Assembly: GCF_000699445.3 (NCBI RefSeq) | Contig: NC_067202.1 | Location: 14,227,924-14,291,923 of the forward strand | From: Schistosoma haematobium | Lineage: Eukaryota > Platyhelminthes > Trematoda > Strigeidida > Schistosomatidae | Length of the DNA: 64,000 nucleotides | Reading direction: 5' to 3' | Shown: positions 45,370 through 56,994 of the stretch, piece after piece | Position numbering within the stretch: the stretch's first letter is position 1 | Layout: every line of letters begins with the position of its first letter | The notes under the pieces: model-generated | Database searches by the model: none | What the model saw: only the letters and a program-made list of their open reading frames with translations | Told to the model about the DNA's origin: nothing | Program-made: the position numbers and the translations under genes

Positions 45370-47218
45370 TAATCCCATCTGGCTGGCCTCGATCGCTGAT
45401 CGTTCCAGTCTTTTACAAAGGACAAAAATCCTCTTCTGATAGTCACAAAGGAATCACTTTTAATTATATAGTGTCTAAAATATTAGCCTCGATAATATTT
45501 CAACTTCTAACTAGAGCACATGAAGAGTGACATGAAAAAATCAGGCTGGTTTCAGACCTGGATGTGGATGTATGGGCCAAATATTCACCCTTCGGCACAT
45601 TCTGGAACATATATACTTTCCAACAACAGACTATAGTTATATTCCTTGACCTTAGGGCGGCGTTCGACTGTGAGGATTTGTACTAGAGTCTGATATTGAA
45701 AGTCGTGTCAAAGAAGTAGATTAAACTTGTACAGGCTCTCTGATCGTACACTACTGGTCCAGTCAAGGCTTATGGAGAACTGACATCGGAATCGGTTGCT
45801 TCAAATTGTATTCGACAAGGTTGTCCTCTTTCCCCATTTTTATTTAACTTTTGAATAGATATGCTTTTAGAAATGACACTATTTGGTGAAGACACTGACA
45901 AAATACAGGGTCTTTTGACTACCTTAAGCAACTATCCTAGCATGTTTGGGATGCTGTTTTCTCCTCTAAATGTAAAATGTTACTTCAGGGTTAACTTGCG
46001 TCATCGCCTGAATTAATGACAGAGAATAAATAAGTTGAAAGCATATACCGCTTACATTATTTTAAGAGTTCTACCAATCCTGATGATCTGGTGTCTGACC
46101 AAATCTCTACAGGGATTCAAAATACTCGATTAGCTTTTGCCAACTTGACCCACTTGTAGCGTAGGCTAGATATCCGTTTGTCAGCCAAAAGATAAGTTTA
46201 CTGTACAACGGTTCTCTCCGTTTCACTTTATGGAGGCAAAACATGGTCATTAAAGATAGAGGATATTCGTACGTTTCTGGTATTCTATCATAGGTCTCTT
46301 TTAAGCATTTCTCGTGTATTTTGTGACCACCGAGTGAGCAATGCCTGGGCTAGGAATAAGGTACTACGTAAGGACGGGAAAACAGCTGACAATGTACTAA
46401 ATCTTTATAAACTAAGGTGGTTGTGACATATGTTTCGTATACCCAACCATCGCCTACCTCGACAGCCGATGTTTTCTGGTGTAGGAGTGGGCCAAAAGAA
46501 AACTAGTGGCAATCAATTCAAAACATGACACCAGTTCATGAAGTCACCGATAAATGGACTGAGACATGTTAATAGATTTTGACTATCGGGTTGAGGTCTG
46601 TGTGATTATCGTAACCGATGGTTGGAGATTTTGAATGACATGGCTTCAAACCGTTTAGAATGGTGCATTTGCATCCGTTCTTTGTCTTCCCCCAAATTCT
46701 GAGCTCTTAAATTCCTCGTGTTTTTTGTTTTGTATTTTTATTTCGCTGATTTATATTTTCTTTTGGAATCGTATCTTCAATACCCAATCTTTCCTATTAG
46801 TACTGGTGTGGTGTGTGCTACTTATATTGACATAAGTAGTATATGATGTTAGTCGTGAACAGAAGTTCTGACAGCAGAGAGACAAGAGGATCGAACAGTA
46901 AAGAATCGAAACAGAATGCAATTTTTATGAAAATGCAAGAACAATGAATTCTGAGTCATTATGAGACAACTGATGAACATTTTGCGAATTACGTATTTAC
47001 TATTTGATTGTTAGATTTTATTAACAAGTCCTGTTTGTGTTAAACACATTCGTTTGTCCCCACTGGTGTTCGTGTTCACTACACTGGTACTGTTACTATC
47101 AGCATTACTCTGGGATTTGGCCTGAAAATTTCATCTCTGTGTGGCGATGGTGTATGTCAACTTGAACCGACATGACCGATGTTTATATGTATGAGGTTTT
47201 ACGTTGTGACTGACTGAC
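45370..47218 (+). mobile_element. RTE-B LINE, RT to 3' end, heavily decayed
   Basis: Contains PVFYKGQKSSSDSHKGI (RT entry), FLDLRAAFDCED (motif A, 45650), 'cgacaaggttgtcctctttc' (motif B), a lost motif C region (a gap near 45870 where DFEYADD would be), 'atttgggatgctgttttct' (motif D), and the C-terminal 'taaactaaggtggttgtgac', then the 3' UTR and the tail 'gactgactgac'. Stops and shifts are everywhere. Confidence 0.75.
46800..47060 (+). repeat. Unclassified repeat F, copy 1 (inside RTE-B 3' UTR)
   Basis: 'gtgtgtgctacttatattga', 'agcagagagacaagaggatc' and 'gcgaattacgtatttacta' recur at 54650-54870 in the same order. In copy 1 it lies within the RTE-B 3' UTR, so it may be an insertion or a variant UTR. 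Confidence 0.45.
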
Positions 47219-47924
47219 TAAATATGTACGCTCGGATTTGTATATTGAACAACGTATATTTATGATGCATAAATTTTGTTTGTAGTAGTTTGTTTCATTG
47301 GAAGATGCTTTGGATCACAGGCTAGTATCTGTTAATGGAATTTATTTTCATAGCATTGTGTTGAATGATTCATTTCCTCGTACTACAGGAATACTAGAAT
47401 CCAAGATCAACAGGTGGATAAAGAGTGGATAAATCTACATTATTGTGATCAATCTTATGCCACTTTACTGGAAGTCTCTAAACAATAACCATGGTTATCT
47501 GTCTAACTCTAACTAGATAGTCTGCATCTATGAACATGGCTTAAATCAACAGTCAGGAACTTTATGGATAGATGCACTTTTTTAGTTTGACTACCATTAA
47601 CTTTTTTCAAACCTACTTTTATTCCAACACACTTTGTCCGTTGAGGTTAGTGGTTTTTAGATATCCGTAAAATGTATCCTAATCACCTCAGTTGATTATA
47701 ATTCATAACATCATCAACCAATACGCTATCTTTGTGAATTATCCTTAACATCACTCAAAATGTCGTTTCACGAAATTCAAGAAATACTCTGTGGACATAT
47801 ATCATCAAAAACTCTTAGTCTACACATACCTCTTACTTTCGAAAATCATTTTTCACACCCACAGAGTAATACAGATTGAATTAGTGTGCAATATATACAT
47901 CTTTAGTTTGGAGTACGTCCACTT

Positions 47925-48380
47925 ACTTACGCTTGTTACTCCCAATGGAGCATAGGCCTTAGACAACCATTCTCCAACCCATTCTATCCTGAACCTTCCT
48001 TTTTAGTCCTATCCAATTCTTGTTCATTCCTCTCATGCCTGTCTCCATTCCTCAGCGTAATGTGTTCTTTGGTCTTTCTCTTTTCCTTTGGCCTTGAGAA
48101 TTCTAAGTGAGGGTTTGCCTTGTAACCCGGTCGAGTGTTTTCCTCAATGTATGTTCTATCCACCTCCAGCACTTCTTACACTGGAATCTGGTTTGTTCTC
48201 TCCCACAGTAGATTGTTGCTATTAGTGTCTGGTCAACGGATTCGAAGTATTTTGCTTAAACAACTATCAGTAAACACTTGTATCTTCTGGATGATGACTT
48301 TCGTAATTCTTCAAGTTTCCGCCCCATACAATAAAACTCCCTTAATATTTGTATTGAAAATTTTGACTTTGATGTTAGTT
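47925..48380 (-). mobile_element. RTE-C LINE 3' coding end
   Basis: The minus strand encodes NKCSITRQG-like, NPHLEFSRPKEKRKTKEHIT, LRNGDRHERNEQELDRTK and DRMGWRMVV blocks in broken frames. It is more diverged than the 43095/50520 pair and keeps the RKRGRPK-like basic stretch. Confidence 0.65.
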
Positions 48381-48439
48381 GAAAGACATTTGTTTTGAGT
48401 TCCAGATGTTTTTTTCACTCGTAGATATTTCACGGATTT

Positions 48440-48720
48440 AAATCATGAGTCAATTGAAGCTAGACCACCACAGAAAACCTGGAATCACTGGAAGGCCGTT
48501 TCGTCCTAGTATGGGACTCCTCAGGAGTGCGCATCCACGAGATTCGAACCCAGGACCTATCAGTCTCGTGCCAGGCGCTTAACCAACTAAACCTCTGAGC
48601 CGGCATCCAACGGTGTTAATGTCTAAGTTCAACCAATCCACGAAGTTGCGCCAGCGTACACCACTATCTTCAGTGAGTTTCTATCTCACAACAGACCTGG
48701 TTGAACTCCACTGGTAGATA
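48440..48720 (-). repeat. H3 tRNA-like SINE, nearly complete, hammerhead core kept
   Basis: The minus strand has the leader ('ccagtggagttcaaccaggt', 'actcactgaagatagtggtg'), 'gtctaagttc...caccgttggatgccggctca', 'ggtcctgggttcgaatctcg', then CUGAGGA-GUCCC-AUACUA-GGAC-GAAA-CGGCC. Box A and B are easily seen. Confidence 0.85.
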
Positions 48721-48724
48721 TGCT

Positions 48725-49455
48725 GTTTGTTCTTGCTTTGCTAATTCACACTTTCACATCTGTATCAAATCCAAAGTTCCAAAATAATATAAATTTATAC
48801 AAATTCCAACTTGATTATTTGTTTCCAATCAAATTTTAATTGATTCATGAATAGAACTTACTAAAATAAAATGATTATAGACGTCAGAATGAATATAAAC
48901 AAAACTTTTTTTCTTCTTCTATAAAAGATAAAAATTCATTTTGATCTTGTATAGTTAGGAATGTAATGATGAACACATGATCTAGTCTCTCTCTCTCCCC
49001 CTCTCCCCCCCCCACTCTCTGTTTTTCTAGTTTTCATTTATCATTTCAGTAAGCAAGATGTTAGTTAACATCGACACACATGCACACACACACATGTAGA
49101 ACTGTAACAATACTCATCTATTATGATTGTTATCAAGAAAAATCAATAATTGAATTGGAATCAACAGTTGTAACTTTGTATACTTTTTTCTTTGTGTTAG
49201 TTTTTAAGATGTTTTTTTGTTGTTGTTTTGTTTTTTTCCAGTTTCTTGGATAAAATAGAAATGAATGTTTTATTGATCAATTTAATCTTTTGTTTCTAAT
49301 GTCTTTTGTTATTAAAGATAATTTATTATAGGCTGAAATTGTCTTCATTCAATGATTTTGAATATTGAATACAATAAGTTCATTCTTACTTCTTAGTTGA
49401 TATTGATGATAAATATTGAATGATCGGTAATTTGAAGTGAACAGTCTAGGAATAG
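48725..49455. other. Intergenic, CT/C-rich simple tract
   Basis: AT-rich with a CT and C-rich simple repeat near 48985-49020 and CA units near 49077-49093. No gene seen. Confidence 0.4.
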
Positions 49456-49459
49456 CTAT

Positions 49460-49850
49460 CAAATACCGTGGTACGGTTGAAGGTGGGGAGTGTCAGCTGT
49501 CCCTCTACAAATACTTTCACATGGGCACGTGGATATAGCCATTGTCAGGGAAGTCCTATTCACTGTTTTCTGCACTACGCGGGTGTTATTTATGAAATTA
49601 AGAGGACGAAAAGTGAATGCCTGGCGCTTGAATCAGGTTGGTGGATATGAAGAATCCATCTAAGGAAGTTGGAAAACCCTCATTCCAAACGAATGGTGCA
49701 CATGGGTTCCAGGATCTTAGAGGAACAAATGGCGTACGAATCAACCGTTGGTCACCGGCTACCATAGGACTGCATCTCCTTACGTTGCTTCACTACTTTG
49801 TGGATCAGACCTTTAGGTCAAAAACTCGGGGTGTGGCCCCCTAAGAAAAC
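49460..49850 (+). mobile_element. Short non-autonomous RTE-A derivative, 3'-truncated
   Basis: 'gtggtacggttgaaggtggg', 'ggacgaaaagtgaatgcctg', 'caaatggcgtacgaatcaac' and 'gtggccccctaagaaaac', after which it stops; the tail is missing. Flanked on the right by H1-like sequence (49855-49955). Confidence 0.8.
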
Positions 49851-49854
49851 GCGT

Positions 49855-49960
49855 CAGCTGGATGGAAGGCAATATCGAGGCGATACGCACAGTATGCACA
49901 TATACCAATAAGAGACTAATCAATTCTCAGTCCTAAATATCAATGGGAAGATTAATGTAA
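49855..49960 (+). repeat. H1 SINE flank fragment
   Basis: 'ggaaggcaatatcgaggcga' and 'gagactaatcaattctcagt' match the H1 3' flank (reverse of 22318-22390) and 54160-54230. Confidence 0.5.
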
Positions 49961-50099
49961 AACAATTCCAAGTGAATAAAGTTTTATTGTTAAAACCTTT
50001 TATGAACGAACATGGGATGATAATATAAAAATAACCTATAAAATAGTCCCGGAAAATACTTTTAAAATATTAATTACACTTCAATAACATGTGTTATTC

Positions 50100-50515
50100 T
50101 GTATGTAACTTACTTACGCCTGTTATTCCTCATGGAGGAGCGTATGCCAACCACCAACATTCTCCATCTAACTTTGTCCTGAGTAATCCTTTCCAGTATC
50201 TGTTGATCCTTTTCATTTCTGCTTCTGATTTCTAACGCAGTGTGTTCTTTTGTCTTCCTCTTATTCGTTTTCCTTCAGGATTCTAAGTTAGCGCTTGATT
50301 CGTGATGCAGTTTAAGGGTTTCCGTAATGTGTGTCCTATTTACCTACAACGTCTTTTCTTAATTTTCTCTTCAACTGGAAGCTGGTTTGTGCTCTCTTAC
50401 AGTATGCTATCGCTGGTGGTTTCCGGTCAATGGATATTGAGTATCTTATCTAGACAATTGCTTATAAATACTTGTACCTTTTGAACGATGGTTATGATAG
50501 TTCTCGAAGTTTCAA
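50100..50515 (-). mobile_element. RTE-C LINE 3' coding end
   Basis: The minus strand repeats the RTE-C C-terminus ('gataagatactcaatatcca', 'gaaagagcacaaaccagctt'-like, 'gattactcaggacaaag', 'atgaggaataacaggcg'). Diverged from its direct neighbour at 50520-51008, with the same orientation, so the two are in tandem. Confidence 0.7.
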
Positions 50516-50519
50516 CTCC

Positions 50520-51008
50520 GTATAGTAGAGTTACTTACTTATGCCTGTGACTACTCGTGAAGGAGCATAGGTCACTCACCAGCATTCTCCATCCAACACT
50601 GTCCTGGGCAATCCTTTCCACCTCCTTCCAGTTGTAATTCATCCTTTCCAGATCTGCTTCCATTTCCCAAAGTAATGCGTTCTTTAGCTTTGGTCTTTTC
50701 CGATTCCATTCAGGATTCCAAGTTGGGGCTTGCCTCGTGATGCAGTTTAATGATTTCTGCAATGTATGTCCTATCCATTTCCATCGACTTTTCCTAATTT
50801 CCCATTCATCTGGAAGCTGGTTTGTTCTCTCTCACAGTAGGCTGTTACTGATGGTATCTGGCCAATGGATGTTGAGTATCTTGCGTAGACAACTATTAAT
50901 AAATACTTGTACGTTCTTGATGATGGTTGTATTAGTTCTCCAAGACTGAGCTTCGTACAGTAGAACTGACTTGATGTTCTCACTTCTATAAATAGAATCT
51001 TTGTATTA
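50520..51008 (-). mobile_element. RTE-C LINE 3' coding end, copy 2 (near-identical to 43095-43575)
   Basis: Almost every base agrees with the reverse complement of 43095-43575; for example both give [20 protein letters not shown], and the first differences are at the ends (SLYSFTRS versus SLCSFTSS). Similarity begins at 'ataatacaaagatt' and ends at the coding terminus. Confidence 0.8.
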
Positions 51009-51142
51009 TGTGACTGTTACTTAATTTTGTTTACAATAATATGATGATGTAACTTCTCTATTTAATTAGTAAGTAGTTAACTGAAAACTTCACAATAATA
51101 ATAATAAATTTATTCTTTCTAAAACTCTCTCAATGTATTAGT

Positions 51143-51402
51143 CGATGAGACTATAATTTATGGACGAACCAATCAGATTTACGACAATAGGTATTAGATT
51201 TTGGCGCGAAATCCATTTATAACTGATGTCAGTCGGTGATGAAAACCCTAGATCTAATTCCTAACCCTAACCATCAAATGTAAATCATAATCCTTATCCT
51301 TCAAACTGTTTTATAACCCTCATTTAGCTCTAGTAAGTAGATCGACGCAGTGTCATTTTAGCGTCGCTCAAAGGTCGTTCATAAATTATAGTCTCATCGA
51401 AC
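51143..51402 (+). mobile_element. Small TIR element (MITE-like), complete copy
   Basis: About 260 bp with terminal inverted repeats of about 23 bp: 'gatgagactataatttatgg' at the left and its complement ending 'attatagtctcatc' at the right (one mismatch near the inner edge). Non-coding. It contains CCTAACCCTAACC, a telomere-like run, and 'gaaaccc' blocks found in three other copies. Confidence 0.8.
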
Positions 51403-51562
51403 AGAGATAAGTCATTTATATTCACTAACTCTACTTAATCAACCGTCAGCTTAAGTTTAATTCAGTTTTTTTTAAATTTTTTTTAAAACTATCATGGTAG
51501 TTCTCATCATCACACTGTTTATTTTTACCATGTCTGAAACTTATCATATTCTAGTTATGTGT

Positions 51563-51907
51563 TGTGACAGCTTCCGAGAATTACGACGGAGCCTCCGGAG
51601 GCCCTAAGGGAGACGAAAAGTTTTCATTCAATCAGAACGTGATGGGGCTTTCTAGAATATCAACGTGGCATACTATGATTGGACAGTAGCATAGTTTGCC
51701 TGTTTGCGGATTGGCTGAATTATAATGATGTTAGAACAAACGCTAATATCTATAAATACCCATGATTTTCTGTACATTTTGATTCTTACCTAACAAACAC
51801 TTTTCCAGCTTCCTTCTGTCTTCTGATTTTGTGACTGTGGAGTTCCATGTGTTCGAGTACCGTAGCGATATACGCTATTCTGTGTTAATCAAACAACAAA
51901 CGTAACA
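51563..51907 (+). mobile_element. Candidate solo LTR
   Basis: A 345-bp block beginning TGTGACAG and ending CGTAACA, with a TATA box (CTATAAATACCC, about 51752) and no coding content. TG...CA ends and an internal promoter are the LTR plan. A clear target duplication was not found and no second LTR or gag-pol lies nearby, so the call rests on structure only. Confidence 0.45.
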
Positions 51908-52989
51908 TTTTGTACAAACTAAAATGTAATGCTAATCTGATGTATCACGGTGTTGTACTAAATACTTATAACTATGAGTTTTAAAGACTGAACAACACAC
52001 CATAATTTTTTCGGTAGAAAGTAGAACACTTCCTATGAAACTCATCTTTTCTCCAATCAAATTTCAGTCAGTCAGTAGGATCGTAGGCAAAAACGAGGAA
52101 AATACAACGATGTGCATCACTATGCTCCCGAGTTCTTACTATCCCACTGAAATGGATAGTACACTGATGACTATCTCCTGAAATTCAGTCACAGAGAACC
52201 TGCTTCACATTTAAACTGATTACTATACCTACAATAGCAAGGCTGAGAGAAGTAGCAGATACACAGAGGATGAAAAGTATTCGTAATCCGTGTTAATTGA
52301 GTTTAACTGCTTGACTACACTTTCATCTTAAATGCAAGTTTTAGAGACACAGTATATATCAGTGGTACGAAATTCTAGACTCCTAGCTAATGAAGTCTGT
52401 TGTTTGATTTGATTTACGGTTTGAACATTGAAAGCTCCAACATGGCTAGTGGGGACAAAGAAGAAACCATAGAAGAGGAGTTGGTAGTAGAGATACCAGG
52501 AAATGAAGAGGGGATTCGATTGTGAACAACAGGCCTCCGAGTGTTTTTAGAGATGCAAAGATGGTCGTTACTTCCTGGTCACCTGAAAATTAGAAAGAGA
52601 CAATGAGGTACACGAACTAGATCACTGTTCTAATTCCCAATTGTCCTGTTAACAAGGGTTTGTCTTAAAGTAATTACCAGTTTAATACAAGCGACGAAAG
52701 ACAGTATTTTAGTAATAAGTCAGCAGTAGGAGGATGGTCGACTTATCACGAAATAACAATCAATTACATGTTTGCAAAAGTGAAATAACTGCACATACTC
52801 AAATACTTTTTATTTGGTGTATTCAAAATCAGAAACGGATGAGAGTAATATTGAGAAGGCTGGTCAGTACCATGAAATCCGTAGTGATCGAAAAGAATAT
52901 CACCTTTCGTAATATTACGGCAATTGTCAATCACAAATGCTGAGGTCTATGTACATAAAAGAAATAAGAAGTTGGTCAAATAAAACTTT

Positions 52990-53400
52990 GAGAATGTAAG
53001 TAATTTTCGTTTCACGAGGTCCTAAAACTACTTCATGGAGGTAAAATGGGGGACAGTAGAATGTCACTGATTTATAGATCTCAATGCTATTGGCAGATGA
53101 ATGGTCTAAAACTTGGTCTTTGGAACTAGACGTTCTCAAGTTACCATTATCTGATCATAGGCCTTTTCGAAACACCACCTGTGTATGTTGAAACAACCGA
53201 CTGACTGATGATGTGGTTAGGATTGTAGTACTACACAAACATGACAAATAATTCAACGAGACTGTAGATCTCTATCGAACGAAGTGGTTAGTACATATGC
53301 ACATAATCAACGGTTGGTGATTTTGTGAAACATGGTTCAAAATCGGTCGCAAGAGTGCAGGTTCACAGAAGATTACTGTCTCATAATCTGGTTCCCAACC
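52990..53400 (+). mobile_element. RTE-B LINE fragment, C-terminal
   Basis: 'acttcatggaggtaaaatgg', 'ggtctttggaactagacgtt', 'atctgatcataggccttttc', 'ctatcgaacgaagtggttag' and 'acatggttcaaaatcggtcg' line up with 46220-46660. Heavily decayed. Confidence 0.6.
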
Positions 53401-54159
53401 ACTAGCTGATATTTTGTATCATTTGATTCAACCTAGTGTATTATCGTACTATCCAATTTCAAGTACAAATCTTGAAACTCCCTGTTATATTTAGTCGTTT
53501 GTACTAAAACTAACAATTCTTTTGTCTCTACTCCTTTTCTCTTTATTTTGCTGAGGTAAGAATTATGATAAGCAGACTTTTGAGATCTTTAGGAAAAGCA
53601 TCCCATTTGTCTGAACATTGTCTGTTTGGACATTCGCTGCATAGCTGTGCAAAAGCCAAGCCTTCACTGAGCATCTATCCATTTATATGATTATGTTGAG
53701 CAGGTTATATTGACTACATAAATCGAGTTCTTCCAAAGCCCACCTCTAAACGTCATCCTGTCTGGCTATTTAAGGAGTACAAAAATCAGTCAAAAGCTCT
53801 ACCCTGACCTATCTAGTGAGTACTGGTTAGTCTGTTCTATCAAAATCATTCTTCAAAGCTATTCATAATCAAAAGAATCGGTTCTAAAGGAATACTTACT
53901 TACGTAAGTAAGTAAGTACAGCAGAGGCAATAGCTATGGACTAATTCAAGCTAAACCTCTGCGTAGAAAAACAGTACATTCAATCCCTCAGTTTCCATGG
54001 TTTTAACCTTCCTTTCTATTTTCTATGATCTACTGTTTTTTTCCACTATTTTCCAATTAGTTTTTATAACTATTCATTATCCTTTTGAATCTTCCTATTG
54101 ATCAGTCTAGTCATCATCAATTTCTGTTTATAATGTTTATGACATTGGAAATATAAAGG

Positions 54160-54455
54160 CAATCCGCACAGGATACATATAAGTCAACAAGAGACTGATC
54201 AATTGTAGTCCTAAATATCAAAGAGAATATTCAAACAACCAGTACAAGTGAATTAAACTTCACTTAATTGCACAACCTAGTGACTATCTGGACTCAATAC
54301 TTGGGTGATTAACGCTCCAATTGTTTAAAGAGAACAGTACTAGGTTTGAGTTCCGGAGCAAACATCAACTTCGAAATTCAAGCACACCAAACTGATGAGT
54401 CTCAAGTAAGACGGAACGCGAGACCTGACATAGATTACTAGTCACCATGCAACTC
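54160..54455 (+). repeat. H1 SINE with flank, hammerhead partly kept
   Basis: H1 flank ('gagactgatcaattgtagtc') followed by a tRNA-like part and CCAAACUGAUGAGUCUC-AAGUAA-GAC-GGAACGCGAGACCUGAC. CUGAUGA is intact but GAAAC is changed to GGAAC. The order flank-then-unit suggests two tandem units. Confidence 0.65.
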
Positions 54456-54649
54456 TACTTTTCATTATTCTGTTTTTAATATTTTATCAAATAGACAATT
54501 ATCTTTACAGCTCTCACTATCCGTTGGATTATTATATAATTTTCTTTGAATACTTGACTTTTGTATACAGCTCATGGTACGATACAACTTCAAAGTTTTG
54601 CAAATTAATTATCACTATTCAATTTTACTACAGATTGATATTATTATCA

Positions 54650-54868
54650 TTACTATTACGGTGGTGTACGCTACTGATGTCAACAGATATAAATAAGTAG
54701 TATGTATCATCAATCGAAAGTGAAATGACTGGAGGCAGAAGGTTAAGAAAATCGAAGAGAAAAGAACGACAACAGAGGATGATTGGTGTGTAAACGAAAG
54801 TACAACGAGGTTTGAGACAGCGGATTGACATTTTGCAAATGAAGTATTTATTGTATGATTCTCAGATT
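54650..54868 (+). repeat. Unclassified repeat F, copy 2
   Basis: Matches 46800-47060 in order ('tgtcaacagatataaataag', 'gcaaatgaagtatttattg'). The open frames here on the minus strand are not supported. Confidence 0.4.
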
Positions 54869-54869
54869 T

Positions 54870-55275
54870 CACTCAGTCAGTCAGTCAGCTACAACGTAGG
54901 ATCAAGCACATATATGCATCGGTCCAAGCTCCTACACCTCATTAGCGCAACAAGATCAACACCAAATCCATAGAAGTAATTACTTCAATGGTAGTAATAT
55001 ATAAAAGAAAGATCGTGTATAAGGATAGAATACAGGATGAAAGAATCATTTGGTAGAAAGAAAGATATAAAGCAACTTTAATCTCATAGTTTAAGGGCAA
55101 ACAAAGAATGTATACACCTACACCATTGTGATCGATTCTGAGTCATGTCACCAAGAGTCTCCAACCATTGGTTACGGTAGTCACACGGACCCCAACCAAA
55201 TAGTCTGCATCTACCAATATAGCTCAGACTAGAAATCAATGACTTCAAGCACTGATATCACGTTCTGTAATTTTG
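54870..55275 (-). mobile_element. RTE-B LINE 3' end
   Basis: Tail (CAGT)n at 54880-54890, then 'tatatgcatcggtccaagct', 'agcgcaacaagatcaacacc', and the last coding bases 'gatcgattctgagtcatgtc' and 'aaccaaatagtctgcatc'. One of the better preserved RTE-B ends. Confidence 0.75.
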
Positions 55276-55670
55276 TCTGCACTTTTGTTCTCGCATGCTA
55301 CACTACTACCATTTTCTCAGCAAATAAATCAATCATAAACATGATTATACACCTTAAATTGCCAACAAAAAAAATGAAGAAGAAAAGAAATTCTCTTCAT
55401 TGACAATTATCTTTATTTTTTTATTCATTTTAAAAATTATCCTTTGAGAAATAATATAAAAGTGTACAGAAAGAAAGAAAATGACAAACAAGAAGGCAAC
55501 GAGATAAAAATGATACAGTTTACAGGATACATTAAAATGTAAAGTCATGGTCAAAGGGGAGGGGGATGGATGAAATAATGTCAACAGTGGGAGAATACAT
55601 GTACAACAATATTAATAATGATAATAAATAATAATAATAAAGTTAAATATCTGTTATTTAACAATGACAT

Positions 55671-55676
55671 TTTATT
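55671..55676 (-). terminator. Candidate poly(A) signal next to the PTP4A stop
   Basis: On the minus strand AATAAA starts at the base right after the TAG stop (55677-55679). If used, the 3' UTR would be only about 15-30 nt. Confidence 0.5.
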
Positions 55677-55788
55677 CTATAATAATTGACATCGATCCGA
55701 TTGTGATTTGATATGACGAAGACGTTTTTTTGGATGGAAATTTTTTAAATATTGAACTTGACGAGCATTTAATGCTCCATTTCTTTGT
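55677..55788 (-). CDS. PTP4A: PTP4A/PRL-type phosphatase, last exon
   Basis: Acceptor 'ttattttag' on the minus strand; the exon begins with one base finishing the Gly codon of the previous exon and ends at TAG. It encodes QRNGALNARQVQYLKNFHPK followed by KRLRHIKSQSDRCQLL. This aligns with the [20 protein letters not shown] end of PRL phosphatases, including the basic patch (KKRLRHIK) and the terminal CaaX box, here CQLL. Family members are prenylated at this Cys and held at the plasma membrane and early endosomes. A terminal Leu favours geranylgeranylation over farnesylation by the general CaaX rule. Confidence 0.92.
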
Positions 55789-55854
55789 CTAAAATAATAA
55801 TTTTTTAAAAAGTATATGGAAATAGTCAGTAATAAACCTTCAAGATTAAGATGA

Positions 55855-56065
55855 ATACTAGTTGATACATTATAACATAGAACCCAGCATATATGTGTAT
55901 TGGTTTAAGTGATTACACACTGTTAGTACAACGAGATGGAATGGTTAAGGTAATATCCAGGGTAGTAGAAATAGAAAAGATTAGGCATCGAGGATACGAC
56001 TCGAGAAGAAAATATGGATTAGCGGAATAAACGAACATTGATAAGATAATTCAGAAACTGCTTTC
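55855..56065 (-). mobile_element. RTE-B LINE 3' end, decayed
   Basis: 'tatatgtgtattggtttaag', 'gttagtacaacgagatgg' and 'aagattaggcatcgaggata' match other RTE-B tails. It lies in a PTP4A intron and ends where a short RTE-A derivative begins. Confidence 0.6.
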
Positions 56066-56066
56066 A

Positions 56067-56520
56067 AATGACCTGGTACGGCCGAGAGTGGGGAGAGTCG
56101 GCTCTCTCTCTCTCTCTCGCCGAATGCTCTCACATGGCCACGCGTATACAGCCATTGTCAGGGAAGTCCTACCCACTGCCTCCTCTCAACACGGGGGTGT
56201 TGTATAAGAAATGGAGAGGACGAAAATTAAATGTCTGGCGCTTTAACCAGGTTGGTGGATATGGAGGATCCATCTGAGGGAGTGGGGAAATGCTCATCCC
56301 AAACCAACGGTTTACATGGGCTCCAAGATCCTGATGCAACAAATGAAATAAAAACCTGTTGTTGTTCAACGGCTACCATGAGACTGCATCTCATAACGTT
56401 ACTCCACTGTCTTGTGGATTAGAACTCTGGGTCAAAGGTTCGGAGGTGGTCCCCTATGAAAACCACCTGCTTTGGTTTGAGCACCCGGGCAGTATCCTAA
56501 CCCTGTCGTCTATCTCTAGC
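56067..56520 (+). mobile_element. Short non-autonomous RTE-A derivative
   Basis: From 'aaatgacctggtacggccga' to 'gagcacccgggcagtatc'; the usual 3' tail is replaced by unrelated sequence ('ctaaccctgtcgtctatc'), so the 3' end is missing or this is a piece of the full LINE's 5' UTR. It carries a CT microsatellite expansion at 56102-56119. Confidence 0.8.
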
Positions 56521-56994
56521 CATCAACTTGCAAAGACATGCATGTAGACGACACTGATCAGTGTCGTTTTGAAGGAATCCTGCAATAATAATCCTGGAAA
56601 AAAACAATTGTAGAGATCCTTCTACAGAGTCGGAAACCTTAAACTCCATTAGAGATCACCTCGTTCGTAACCAAATTCACGGAAGTTTAGACTAAGAGGG
56701 TAATACATTTTCAGTAGTGCTATTGCTTGCCGTCTGCTTAACAATGACATTGATTTATCAAAGTCCTTCAAGATAATTAATAGACAAAGAACGTCAAATT
56801 TACTAAGGTTTACTGAAGCAAAAGGTATAAAATGACTGAAACCAAATTTATATATCCAGAAAGATTCAGTTGTTAATATTGGTTTGCATTGGTGAACTTA
56901 TTCATAAATATTTGATATAAAATTCTTTTCATGACACCAATTATTAATTAATATCAGAAGGGGTTTTTTGTAGATATGATAGTAATTTTAATAG

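Noticed and set aside
51240..51300. Interstitial telomere repeat (CCTAACCCTAACC)
   Set aside because: It is a fixed internal part of the small TIR element, present at the same place in the other copies, and too short for a telomeric array.
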